Assembly (NCBI GenBank): GCA_023053575.1
Contig: JAKZAP010000003.1
Coordinates: forward strand, 7,478,561-7,542,560
From: Branchinecta lynchi
Lineage: Eukaryota > Arthropoda > Branchiopoda > Anostraca > Branchinectidae
Length of the DNA stretch: 64,000 nt
Direction of reading: 5' to 3'
In this document: positions 35,091 to 45,957 of the stretch, one piece after another
Numbering within the stretch: the first letter of the stretch is position 1
Layout of the letters: every line of letters begins with the position of its first letter
Translations under genes and position numbers: made by a program
The notes under the pieces: generated by a model
What the model saw: the letters and a program-made list of their open reading frames with translations, nothing else
The model's database searches: none
Told to the model about the DNA's origin: nothing

Positions 35091-35491
35091 CTTTGTATGG
35101 GTCGGCACTTATTTGTTCATATACTTTTGCATTTAATAAAACTGATCTTAACTTTACAAATTCTTGCGAATCACTTTATTCGAATTGGCGCTAGCGAAGA
35201 TTTTCCAGGCCTGCCAGACCATAAATTCGGCTTTGTCTTAATATGTCATTGAGCAAGCGCTGCCAGACATGATTTAGTCACTGCGAACGAAGAAGCCGTG
35301 GTTGGCTGTGATTTCTGCATATTTAACCACGGTGCACATTTGTTTTAAATTTGTCGCTAGAAAAAAACAAGTATTTTTGCAAGAAGCCCGGTAAGAATCG
35401 GCAAGCGACAGAAAGAGAAAAGGGAGTAAGTAAAACACTACTTCCGGACCATTTGTGAAAAAGCTATTTCTAGTTACTTTATGGGGCGGGG

Positions 35492-35773
35492 GCGTTTACA
35501 AGCATGTCTAGCCCAGCACCGATGCCTAGAAATGGGCCTAGTATCACAGTTCGTATCCATGCCTAGGCACAAATTTTGGGCCAGGCACGGAGTTCCAGGC
35601 ACGGAGTTCCAGGCACGGAGTTCCAGGCACGGAGTTCCAGGCACGGAGTTCCAGGCACGGAGTTCCAGGCACGGAGTTCCAGGCACGGAGTTCCAGGCAC
35701 TAGAACTCTGTGCCTGGCTAAGCTCGGGCACATGCCTAGGCATCTGTGTCTGGCTAGGTATGCTTGTAAACGC
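35492..35773. mobile_element. Foldback element with 38-bp arms around a 14-bp tandem array
   Basis: Left arm 35492-35529 (GCGTTTACAAGCATGTCTAG...GATGCCTAG) is the imperfect reverse complement of right arm 35736-35773. Between them, 35581-35700 is a perfect tandem of the 14-mer CCAGGCACGGAGTT, about 8.6 units. The sequence around the array carries further CCTAGGCA and TGCCTGGC inverted pairs. The frames open on both strands because 14 is not a multiple of 3 and no stop is formed; they are not genes. Confidence 0.8.
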
Positions 35774-36394
35774 GGCTGAACAAGGTCTTATCAAGACCTG
35801 GACTGGCAATCCTGCTCAGCTTCATGCAGACGCACCCCACTCATAAGACAAGATTTCAGGCATCAAACATTCGCCTGCTATTTAGTATCACATTTCAAGC
35901 AAGAAAGAAAATAAAAGGAAAGAAGATTTTCCATATTTCCATCGAAAACTCGTAAATCTGCCGCTGCTAATTATTCACAGATGATTCACTCAGCCCGTGG
36001 AAGGAATTTAGGAATTCCGGCGCCGCGGAATCGGTAGAAAAAAGTGACAGGTGATCAAGAAAGGGGTTATAGACTCCGCAATTAACAACCAGAAATCAGT
36101 GAATACCTGAGCAGTTTTGTCACTGTGAAATGGGGGAAGGAAAAAATTAAGATAGAGTTGATAGCAGATATAGAATGGAAGGTGTTATTAGATGTAATCA
36201 GAAATAGTGTATTTTTATCCCGTCTTTAAGGGATCCGTGTACTTGTAATACTAGTGCAACGTACTAACATAATTGCTTCACCTATTCTTAAACTCGGAGA
36301 CCCCAATTTACGTTATATTTTAACCCACCTAACAACACCGCACTGATTTTTAAATTCCGTGTTTTGCCAGTTGCAATCCATATCATGCTCGACG

Positions 36395-36545
36395 ATTGTT
36401 GTTGAGAAGCTCATTCGTCAGAAAAAACGGTTATGTAAATTTGTTCGTGTCTTTGCTAGATGTCAACGCGCCTGGAGATTTAAAACAGCGAAAGTCGCGG
36501 ATAATCTGTTAAAAGCAGATCCTAGTTTTCAGGATTCAAATAATC
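36395..36545 (+). repeat. Interspersed repeat with conserved frame KTAKxxDNLLKA, copy 1
   Basis: It contains AAACAGCGAAAGTCGCGGAT and AATCTGTTAAAAGCAGATCC. It matches the minus strand at 46395-46560 and partly 39995-40060; weaker pieces are at 56660 and 58680. Origin unknown. Confidence 0.55.
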
Positions 36546-38149
36546 TAGGAAATGGAACACACACAATCGAGTACGAGGTGTCCCGTCTGCAATACTGGTA
36601 GCAGATTAGAACACACCCTCTATCTCGTCCACTTCCTGTGCTCGTATGTCTTGTTCTGGCTACGCCAAGCCTTTTAGGGCACTTCCACCATGTTTGCAAC
36701 TAACCAAATTCACAGCCACTAACTGAGTTTGTTCCCTTGACTCCATTTTCTTAATACGGAAAGCTGGGCTGGATTTCCCCAGTTAACTTGAATGTATATT
36801 CCCTTATTCAGTTAGCGCGAAGCCTTCATTCCCGACCATTAGGGATGGAATGTCGGTTCTAAATAGAACTCTAAAATGTCAGCGGGCCGACAGCTCGGAA
36901 AACCGAGAACGGTTCCATTAGGTCTTTGGAAAAGTGGGGGAGTAGACTGAGGGGTTGGAAGGTCCAAAGAAATTGTTGATATTTTATTTATTTGTTTATT
37001 AATAGAAAATAGGTTAAGCCGTAGTTTCTCTCTCTACTAAACACATGAACTGATGTTTAAGAACACTGCAGTATACACTAATACAACGAATATACACTAA
37101 AAAAAGATGCACATACCGTATCCTCAGAAACTGACAAATGTAAACGGTTATGCTTCTTCGAATGTTAGTTAATTTTGAACAGTGCATTTTTGGGCTAAAT
37201 GGTAAGATGAAGAACCCCAAAAATTATTCCGGTATTCTTAGAAGCACTTAATTAGCAATTTTGGCTATTTAGTTATTTTAAGCATGATGGCTTTATTACA
37301 AATATGCGCTGCATTTCTGAAAAGAAAATAAATGCACCTGATTGTGATTACCGTTCTCTCCCGACCAACACCAGGGTCTGGCAGTATGGTCGCTGTTTTA
37401 CTACAATAACATTTAAATTCTCGAAAAAAGACGTCAATCCTTCTTACTTGGCTCAAACCATAAGGCGGTCGAGGGGGGGGGGGGGTAGGGGCGCTATTCT
37501 TGCACCCGAAGGACACCTCACTGATTTTCCCACTTACCGTGTTTCGCTAACATGCCCCCGACGATTGTTTACGAGAATTTCCCTCGTCTGAATAAGAGCT
37601 AGAAGCTCATATGGCACTTGAAGGACTGGGTCAGAGGATGAACGTATGAATTTGTCTTACAAACTCTCGAGATAAGAGTGATCAAGGGCCCTTGGAAATC
37701 AGGAGAATATTTTTTTTTTTTTTTTTTTTTTTTTTGGTAAAAATAATTTTTTTTGCACTTGGCTGTGACGATGCCCACTTCAAGGTCGCTAGAAATTCAT
37801 CTGTAATCAAAACCCTTCAGTCAAAAAGGATGATGGGCTCATTGGGATCATGGACATGCATATTTTGATCAAAAGTACATTTTGTACTTTAAGAAATGCA
37901 CGCAAGAAAAACCCTTGAAACAAAAACAGTCATGGGCCCTTGGAGATCATGAATATGATATCGTTTGGTAAAAATTAGTGTTTTCTCACTTTTCTGTTAA
38001 GATGCGCACTTTATCGGTGCTAGAAATTCATTTCGAAGCAAAACACTTTCGGCAAAAATGATCATGGGCTCATGGGGATCATGAGAATGAATATTCTGCT
38101 TAAAAGGCTTTTTGCATTTTGCGGTTAAAATGAGCACTTTAAGGGACGG

Positions 38150-39040
38150 ACGGATCTAGGAACTGACAATTTCTAAGCCAATATTTTCTGGTCTCTAATG
38201 CTCCAGCTAAGTTTCTTCGTCCTGAGACATCAGGAAGTACCTTAACTCACGATCATCGGAATTCCGGACACCCCTCAAACCTCCAACAGTGCCCGAATAC
38301 GGTCCGGTTCTGTCACTGATGTACCTAGGACTTGTGCTTGTTCTTCTCTCCAAGTATCATCCCCTTCATTCCTCTCTAAGCGTGTCACAAGATTTCCGGT
38401 TCTCCCCTCTGACCCTCCTCCCCCCCCCCCCGATACATCGGATCTTGTCCGGACTTGAAATGGGACAGCTAAGGCACGAGGTCATTCCAAATATCAAGTT
38501 TCATTAAGATTCGATCGCCAGTTCGAAAGCTGTACATCCCTCAAGATTCAGGATTCTCCCTCCCTCCACTCCCCCCACGATGGTCGGATCAGGAAATTGA
38601 CTATTTCCAGGTTAATCTGGTCGATTCCCTGACATACCTGCCAATTTTAGTTGTCCTAGCCCACCTTGAAGCAACTTAACTCCGGAACACTGGAATTGCG
38701 GCCCCCCACTCCAACTCCCCCCACTGTGCCCGAATCCGCTCCAGGTCTGTCAATGACGTACCTAGGGCTTGTACTCGTTCTTCCCATCAAGTTTCATCCC
38801 GATCGCTTCGCTATATGCGTGAGACAGACCCCCCCCCCCCCCCCCCCCATTCATATCGGCCCAGACTTGAAATGCGTCACCTGAGACACGAGGTTTTCCC
38901 AGATCACCTGTTCGAAAGTTCTGCGTGCCACACAATTCCGAATTCCGCCTCCTCCCCCTCCTCCCACGATGATCGGATCGGACAAGTGACTATTTCTAAG
39001 TTAACCTGGTTGGATTCCTGATATGCCCCTGATCATTTAC
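38150..39040 (-). mobile_element. Family A element, copy 3, two tandem 432-bp units
   Basis: Units repeat at about 38217 and 38649 (GTCCTNNNNCANNNNGAAG). Shared motifs are TGTCANTGANGTACCTAGG, C tracts, GGNCTTGTNCTNGTTCTTC and GGTCGGATCAGG. It has the same orientation as copy 2. Confidence 0.7.
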
Positions 39041-39354
39041 CGTGAATTGAATACTGAGACTATAAAAAGTTCCAAAATCCTGATGGAGCGACTTCGGGAG
39101 CGACGTTCCAGCAGCAGTGGCTACTGTAGTCTAGTCAATACTGCCCATATTCCTGCCAAATTTAATTCGTTTCATCCAGATTTTAGCTTTTAATGTTTCG
39201 AAATTACAGTCCTAAAACTGGCTTAAAACTCCGCGCCCTTCCACAAAATAGAGAACATTACGGGAAGCGCCGCAGGCGGAATTTTTGAAACATTTATTAT
39301 TAGATCTTCTTTTTAGAATCCAAAATATGTCTGTCCCCTCTTCCGAGTTTCAAG

Positions 39355-39965
39355 GTTCGTGGTAACTCCCGAATCCTGGCAATTGTATCGAATAAATTAC
39401 CGAATACCAGTTATTCTATCGAATGAATTTAGACCGATAGCATGTTCGGGATTTTGTATCACCACCGTATCCCGGCTATCATACCGAATGGTTTTGTTAT
39501 CGAAAGACTACAGATTAACATTTGTATTTGGTATAACTTCGTCGAAGCTGGAACAAAAGTCGGAATTCGTGGTAACTACCGAATCCTGAGAATTAGATGG
39601 AACAGTTACCAAATCCCAGTCATGATACCGATTAATTTTGCACCGACAGCTTTTTCAGGATTCTGTGTAACTACCGAATCTCCGTAAATATACCGAATAG
39701 TTTTGTATCGAAAAATTACCAAATAATTTCAGTAAATTCTGTCACCGAATTCGTGATAACTATCGAATACCGGCATTATAAGGAATCCCGATCATTACAT
39801 CGAATAGATTTGTACCGATAGACTATTTGGGATTCTGTATAACTACCGACGAGACTACCGAGTCCAGTAAATATACCGAATAGTTCTGCTATCGATAAAA
39901 TACTGAACAATTTTAGGAAATTTTGGGCCTCTGGCCCAATTTTTTTACCGAATCCCAAAAAGGTG
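39355..39965. repeat. Degenerate tandem repeat of TACCGAAT/TATCGAAT units
   Basis: Units near 120-150 bp share TAACTACCGAATCC, ATACCGAATAGTTTTGT and GACCGATAG motifs. The frames opened here have no recognised product. Confidence 0.65.
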
Positions 39966-40015
39966 GGGGGGGGGGACTGTCCCCACCCCTTGCGACGCCC
40001 CTGGCCGTGGGTAAT
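39965..40015. mobile_element. G/C-tract element end (GGGACTGTCCCCACCCCTTG)
   Basis: A G run followed by CCCCACCCCTTGCGACGCCC resembles the termini of the miniature elements that carry G tracts. The boundaries are unclear. Confidence 0.35.
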
Positions 40016-40320
40016 TTGTCAAAAGCAGAGCCTGGTATTAAAGCACTCAGGTGTGCAACCAAGTTCATTTACGTTAAACGTACCTTGGATCTGCGGTGTG
40101 TCATCTGCACTCGCTTCGAGGAGATGCCTCATGTTGTGAGGAAAGTTTCTTAACATCAAAGTGACATTTTGTGTTGTCTTTCCGATCCGTAGACTGAGCT
40201 CATTATAGACTCTATACTGAGCTCATTAATGCCATTAAGCCGATTTTCCACTGCTTGCCTGTGTTTCCTTGCTACAACTCAGAAGCAAGAATAGTCGAAT
40301 GTTTTTAGTGGAGTGTTCCT

Positions 40321-41150
40321 TGGAACAGTCGTTTTCGGTTTTCACCGTATTTTGTGGAGCTCATAACTCGTGAACCAGTGTAAGTATCAAGTTCAAACTT
40401 GGTACACAAGTGAGTATTTGGGTCTGGTCGCCCTCACCGCAACCCGGTTCAGGGGCAAATGGGCCCAGATTGCCCAGCGAATAATGGTCATAACTTGAAA
40501 CTGAACATAGGACGATGAAATTCCTTGTACATGTAGATCCTAGGACTGGGAAATTGCTTTTAAAGTTGCACCTCCCTCACATGGGCAACTGGGCCCAGAC
40601 TGCCCAGGAGTAAAGTTCGTTACCCGTGACAAGAATCAACAGGTATCAAGTTGAAGCTTGGTAGCTTTGTTAGCGTTGGGGTCTCTTTTTACTTTTTGCG
40701 TGTCCCAAAATCCCACCCTCACTTGATTCAGGAGCAATTGGGCCCAGATTGCCCATTTGTTTTTTAGTATCATAGGGGTTGGGGTATATATGTGGAGTTG
40801 ACCACCTGTTTTTTTTGACCACCTGTTTTTTAGTATCATAGGGGTTGGGGTATATATGTGGAGTTGACCACCTCCCCCCCCCACCCTCCCCGTTAACGGG
40901 CAAGTGGGCCCAAACTGCCCATGAAAAAAGGTTTCTGACCCGTGATTGGAATCAAACTCTAAGCTGGTATACTTGAGGAAAAAGAGATGTAAATACGCAT
41001 TTTGATGGGTTCCTACCCCCCACCCTCCCGTTCATGGGCAGCTGGGCCCATATTTCCCACGAGTTAAGTTCATCTATGACAGGTCTCAATTCCAACTCTT
41101 GTATACATGGGATATATATCTATGGGTGAGGATTTTGGTGCAACAGCAAC
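40321..41150. repeat. Tandem units with GGGCAANTGGGCCCAGANTGCCCA
   Basis: Four or more diverged units carry GTTCAGGGGCAAATGGGCCC, AGATTGCCCAG and CGTGANNNGAATCAA. A related stretch is at 590-800. Inside, 40755-40870 holds a recent direct duplication of about 62 bp (TAGTATCATAGGGGTTGGGG). Confidence 0.7.
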
Positions 41151-42690
41151 AAATAAGACGACTCGACGTACTTTAATCTTTAATGAACAGTTTAAAACTG
41201 GACTGTTGTCATGTGATCGATGATATGCCGTTCTTAATGAATTGTGACAAAGGGGGTATTAGGCTGCTACGATTTGGTTTATTGCACTTGTTATTACCTT
41301 GCTAATGGAAAAGAGGTTAAAAGGGTCGGACTGGCTGGCAGACCATTGTTCGAACTCAAGCTATTCGTGCAAGATCTTTAAGATTTCTTTGGATTTATAC
41401 TTGCGGTTTGTTTACATTTAATGTTTTTAAAGTGGGATGATTACAAATTAGGATATTTCAATACTTGTTTGGTTACTTGGGATCTGAAATGCCTTGGTTC
41501 TAAAGCTGTCTGTATATAGAATATGATAATCATTTTATTTTGACACTCCACGTCTGAGCACCTGCGCACTTGTTGTTACTGATGTTGTTGTTTTCTTCGT
41601 GTGTTTCTTAGTACCTATATCGCAGTATTGCTACCGTATAAATATTAAATCATTCATTGGTATGCAACGCTTTTCTGGCAATAATGCGTGGCACTTGCCC
41701 CCCCCCCCCCCCCCTCTACCAATGACCCAGCCACTCTGAATGATAATGACCTATCCTCTCTGACGTGGAGAGATCACCAGCTGAAACAGGACTCATAAAT
41801 GGCAGAGGAGGGTAACTTAGCTATTAGGCACTGAGGGGTTGATGGAACGTTTCCTAGGCTTTCTAGCTTTTCGTAAAAAGACGGATAAAGATGACTTCTC
41901 CAGCTAAATTGACAAAGAAGAATTACTAACCACGCGAAGAGCAGTTAGATTTGAAATTTGGTGCAACCAGTTGAAAATATCGGTCTGATCTGATCGATGA
42001 CTCTGGATTGGATAATGGGAGAATATACATGAGGGGTCTCGCAACTTAAACCAGCAGTTGCGTCAGCGGAAGAGCATTCTTTCCGTGAGATGGGACGAGC
42101 ACATACACATGATCATTGTTTTAGTGAGAAGTTCCTTCTGTGAAATTTAGTTGAAAAAAAAAGAAACGAAAAGATGAATAGGAGGATTGTAAAGAAAAGA
42201 GAGAGAAAGAGATAATGAGAGATAAAATGGTTGTAATGTTCATATGTAATGTTCACCTTCTTCGTTCATACCATTGTTTGTACATGTTCAGTAATAGTAA
42301 AGCTTGTTTTGGCAAGGAGAGACATGCAAATACGGGGAATTGTTAACACTGCATGTGGCTCGTCGTTGTCAATACCTTGTGACGAGTGGATGACCAACGA
42401 TTAACTCGCCCTCTTTGCTTTTTCATTTACCATGTATGGCTGTAGAGTTGTATATTTTGACATAGATAACTGTCTTTTCCCTGTATTGCGGATTCGCGAT
42501 TCGTCAAAGAGAATTCGGCGTCCATAGCGGAAAATAAACCGCTTCGTGCTACCAGGAAGCATAACAAGGCTGCCAACTTTCGTGATCCTAGCAAGAAACC
42601 CTAGACTGACCGACGGACTGACCGAAAATAGATGGAAAAGCCTTCGCATCTAGTACCATAAAACCGCCACAAAGTCGCCAGTTCCAGTAG
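41150..42690. other. Intergenic stretch with no recognised gene
   Basis: C tract at 41698, AGAGAAAGAGATAATGAGAGA-type purine tract near 42190. Open frame on the minus strand at 42401-42649 has no recognised domain. Confidence 0.4.
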
Positions 42691-42696
42691 CCAAGA

Positions 42697-43655
42697 GGCT
42701 ACACAGTTTAGTGTTTTCTCGTCGTCGGACATGGACTTGAACAGCTTCAGATTTCAATAGAGCCAACATTTGTGTCGTTAGCGCTTTAAGCAGGCTTGCA
42801 ACTCATTACCGTTTCTTGCAGTGCCTGATCGTCAAACAAGCAGATTAGAGCCGAAGGTTACAAGTGCCATAAAAACAGATTTGCCCGAAAACCAAGAGTG
42901 TGTACAGTTTAATATTGCTCGGGATCGTACATGGACTTGAAGAGCTTGAGATTTCAGTAGAGCAAATATTTATGTCGTTAGCGCTTTAAGCAGGCTTGCA
43001 ACTCGTTTCCGTTTCTTGCAGTGCCTGATCGTCAAACAAGCAGATTAGAGCCGAAGGTTACAAGTGCCATAAAAACAGATCTGCCCGAAAACCAAGAGGG
43101 TATACAGTTTAATATTGCTCGGGATCGTACATGGACTTGAAGAGCTTGAGATTTCAGTAGAGCAAATATTTATGTCGTTTTCGTTCTAAGCAGGCTTGCA
43201 ACTCGTTTCCGTTTCTTGCAGTGCCTGATCGTCAAACAAGCAGATTAGAGCCGAAGGTTACAAGTGCCATAAAAACAGATCTACCCGAAAACCAAGAGGG
43301 TATACAGTTTAGTATTTTCTCGGGGTCGTACATGGACTTGAAAAGCTTGAGATTTCAGTAGAGCAAATATTTATGTCGTTTTCGTTCTAAGCAGGCTTGC
43401 AACTCGTTTCCGTTTCTTGCAGTGCCTGATCGTCAAACAAGCAGATAGAGCCGAAGGTTACAAGTGCCATAAAAACAGGTTTGCCCGAAAACCAAGAGGG
43501 TATACAGTTTAATATTTTCTCGGGATCGTACATGGACTTGAAGAGCTTGAGATTTCAGCAGAGCAAATATTTATGTCGTTTTCGTTCTAAGCAGGCTTGC
43601 AACTCGTTTCCGTTTCTTGCAGTGCCTGATCATCAAATAAACAGATTTCTACGGT
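42697..43655. repeat. 200-bp tandem array, five copies
   Basis: The marker GTGCCTGATCGTCAAACAAG recurs at 42821, 43021, 43221, 43422 and 43622 (last one slightly changed), a period of 200-201 bp. Each unit also has ACATGGACTTGAANAGCTTNAG and CAAGTGCCATAAAAACAG, plus a pyrimidine tract ending TTTCTTGCAG like a 3' splice site. The outer copies are the most diverged. No coding capacity is recognised. Confidence 0.92.
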
Positions 43656-43749
43656 CCCGCTCTTTTCCAGTCCCCGCATCAGTCATCTTGAAAGAAAGTC
43701 CCAATCAAGCTTTATGAAACTGTTCCAGTGCAAACTAGATACTATGTAG

Positions 43750-45780
43750 TTGTCATTGCACATGTAATGTATAATGCATGCATTATGTGTAATCAGGAAC
43801 AAATAAACCAATAGAACCTCCATCTTTCGTCTGCATATCAGAGTTCAAGACTGTAGCAGGCATGAATGAATGAATGCATAAACCGTTCTGCAGCGCGTCA
43901 CATCTCAAGTCGCAATGATAGACAACCGATCGGATTTTACTCTCGACATTTCTTCTCCGGGAGATATTGTTCGTGTAGGTAACGAATTGTGTTGTTCCGC
44001 GTAGTTCCCCCCGCTCGTTTGCATAGGTCTGGGTAACGGGAATCTATTCCCCGCTCGTTTGCATCGGTCAGGGTAACGGGAATCTATTCGACTCACATGG
44101 TCGTATTATCGAGATAGGCAGACAGAAGTTCTTGTGCTTATATGTTCTTGGTGTAATACACGTAGTACTGATGTCCAACCGTCAACTTGCACATTACTGG
44201 AGAAAATGTGCAATAGGGGGGGGGGGATGTTGTCTGTCTATGGGACTCTGTGTAACGTTGAATACATCACTGGTACCTTGCCTTGAATCAATTTACGCAG
44301 TTAATTCGAACTCCAGTTCTATACTCATTCACCACAAGCAAAACCGACCGCGACGAAGACCTATTCTCAGCAAATCATGTGACCGAGTTTCTGTATATTG
44401 ACCAAAAAGTAACAACAGCAAAAAATCGAGGAACGTCGCACTTGTTTTATATACAACAATAATATTCACGAAAAACAGCCTTTTGTGGTAAAAAAAATTC
44501 CTAAATAGTACTTTTCAATTATCACCAACATCGCCGTAAAACTATCTACTGGAAAATCTTTGGTTTAGGGGGGGGGTATAGAGTTATGTGTCTAAACGAA
44601 GTGTTAAAAAAACAAATGTAGAGCTTGCCAATACCGCTTGTGAATGAGCTACAATATCTGGCTCGTGTGTGTGGAGGGGGGGGGGGGGTTGAAACAGAAT
44701 TAAGCAGGGCATTGTATAAATGGTTTATACAAATTTATCTTTTTCGTTGTTTGCAAGTTCTTGGTTTAGATAATCTTTGCTTTTCTATCATACTACTTTG
44801 AAATAGAGGTGGCGCGGGGGGGGGGGGACACTTAACACGTACACATTTGGACATATGAGGAACTTCAACCCTTTTGCATTAAAAAATCTAAAGTGATAGC
44901 AAGGGGGTGCACATTGATGCACGTCGGTGTACAAGGCCCCATGCCTCCGGCCAGCTTCCGTTTTATGTACACCAAGTCAGCCAATGAACAACCCTTAGAC
45001 AAGAGCAGAAAAAATAATCCAGTAACCCCGTAGAGTTAGTTCTGATACTCCAACCGAAAGGCAAATGATTATGCCACCTTTGCATCGGAATATAAAAATC
45101 TACAATTGACGGACCTGGATATACACCGTCGGCATAACCAGTATAAGCAACTACGGACAGGATATATTTGTCTATCTGAGAGCAGGGGCTCCTTTAAGTT
45201 TGTTTAGCCGCCTCATTTTACCCCTCTTCAAAGCTGGGGTCTCATAGGATCCTGTGCAAACTCGCACGAGCTCGACGCTGTTGGCCGAATTTCCGGATAG
45301 GGTTACGATTTTTGGTTCAAGAATCTGTGAGAACCAAGCTGAAGTGAACGGCGAGAGGTCTCACGTGCCAACCATTGAACTTCCGGAATCGGATTCCGGA
45401 GACGAAATAAATTCTTTCTTACAGAAGAAAAAGATGCCAAACAGACAAGAACAGGCTCGGTTCTCATAGGATCCGGTGCAACATTTGCACGGCAAATTTG
45501 TGTGAGCTCCAACGTTGTTCGCCGGAATTCCGGAAACGGCTTTATATTTCGCCCGATTTAAGTCCAGAATCTTTGAGAACCAAGCATCACCGAACAGTCT
45601 CACGGGCTAACCACTGAACATCCGGATCTTCAGAAACCAGATTCCGGCGATGAAACAAATTCTGTCATACAGACGAAAACGATGCCAGCCCGGCTAAATA
45701 GACAAGAACAGGCTGTTAATGAACCCTCCCTTTCACAAAGGGCAGTCTATCCACTACAACTTCCGACAGTCGGTTCAGGA
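43750..45780. other. Region downstream of Vsx, no recognised gene
   Basis: A direct duplication near 44005-44095 (CGCTCGTTTGCATNGGTC), G tracts at 44215, 44570, 44685 and 44817, and paired GAACTTCCGGAATCGGATTC-like repeats at 45250-45700. The Vsx 3' UTR should occupy the last part. Confidence 0.4.
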
Positions 45781-45799
45781 ACTTGATCACAAATTAGTT

Positions 45800-45957
45800 C
45801 TAAAACATATTGCCAGATGGTTCTGACGCCACTTGGCCTTGGTACTCTCGAGAAACAGGAACTACTGATGGCGTCATGATACCCTTTTCGTCAGGGTTAG
45901 AGCTGTGTTGAACCGGTAGAGGCTGTAGAGGTTGCTGCTGATGGTGCTGTTGCGTAC
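45800..45957 (-). CDS. Vsx: Vsx terminal exon
   Basis: It is in frame after the previous exon (codon GGT split G|GT). It encodes a Q/P-rich stretch, [18 protein letters not shown], and ends at TAG. The acceptor is TCTCTTGCAG. The assignment rests on frame, splice site and compositional continuity, not on recognised homology. Confidence 0.75.

Noticed and set aside
35474..35846. 111-121 aa frames with repeated GTPCLELRAWNS and RHGVPGTEFQA units on both strands
   Set aside because: The 14-bp array has no stop in any frame, so all frames stay open; no gene signal.
42820..43650. CRISPR-like or exon array
   Set aside because: Contiguous 200-bp tandem units with no distinct spacers and no open frame kept across units.
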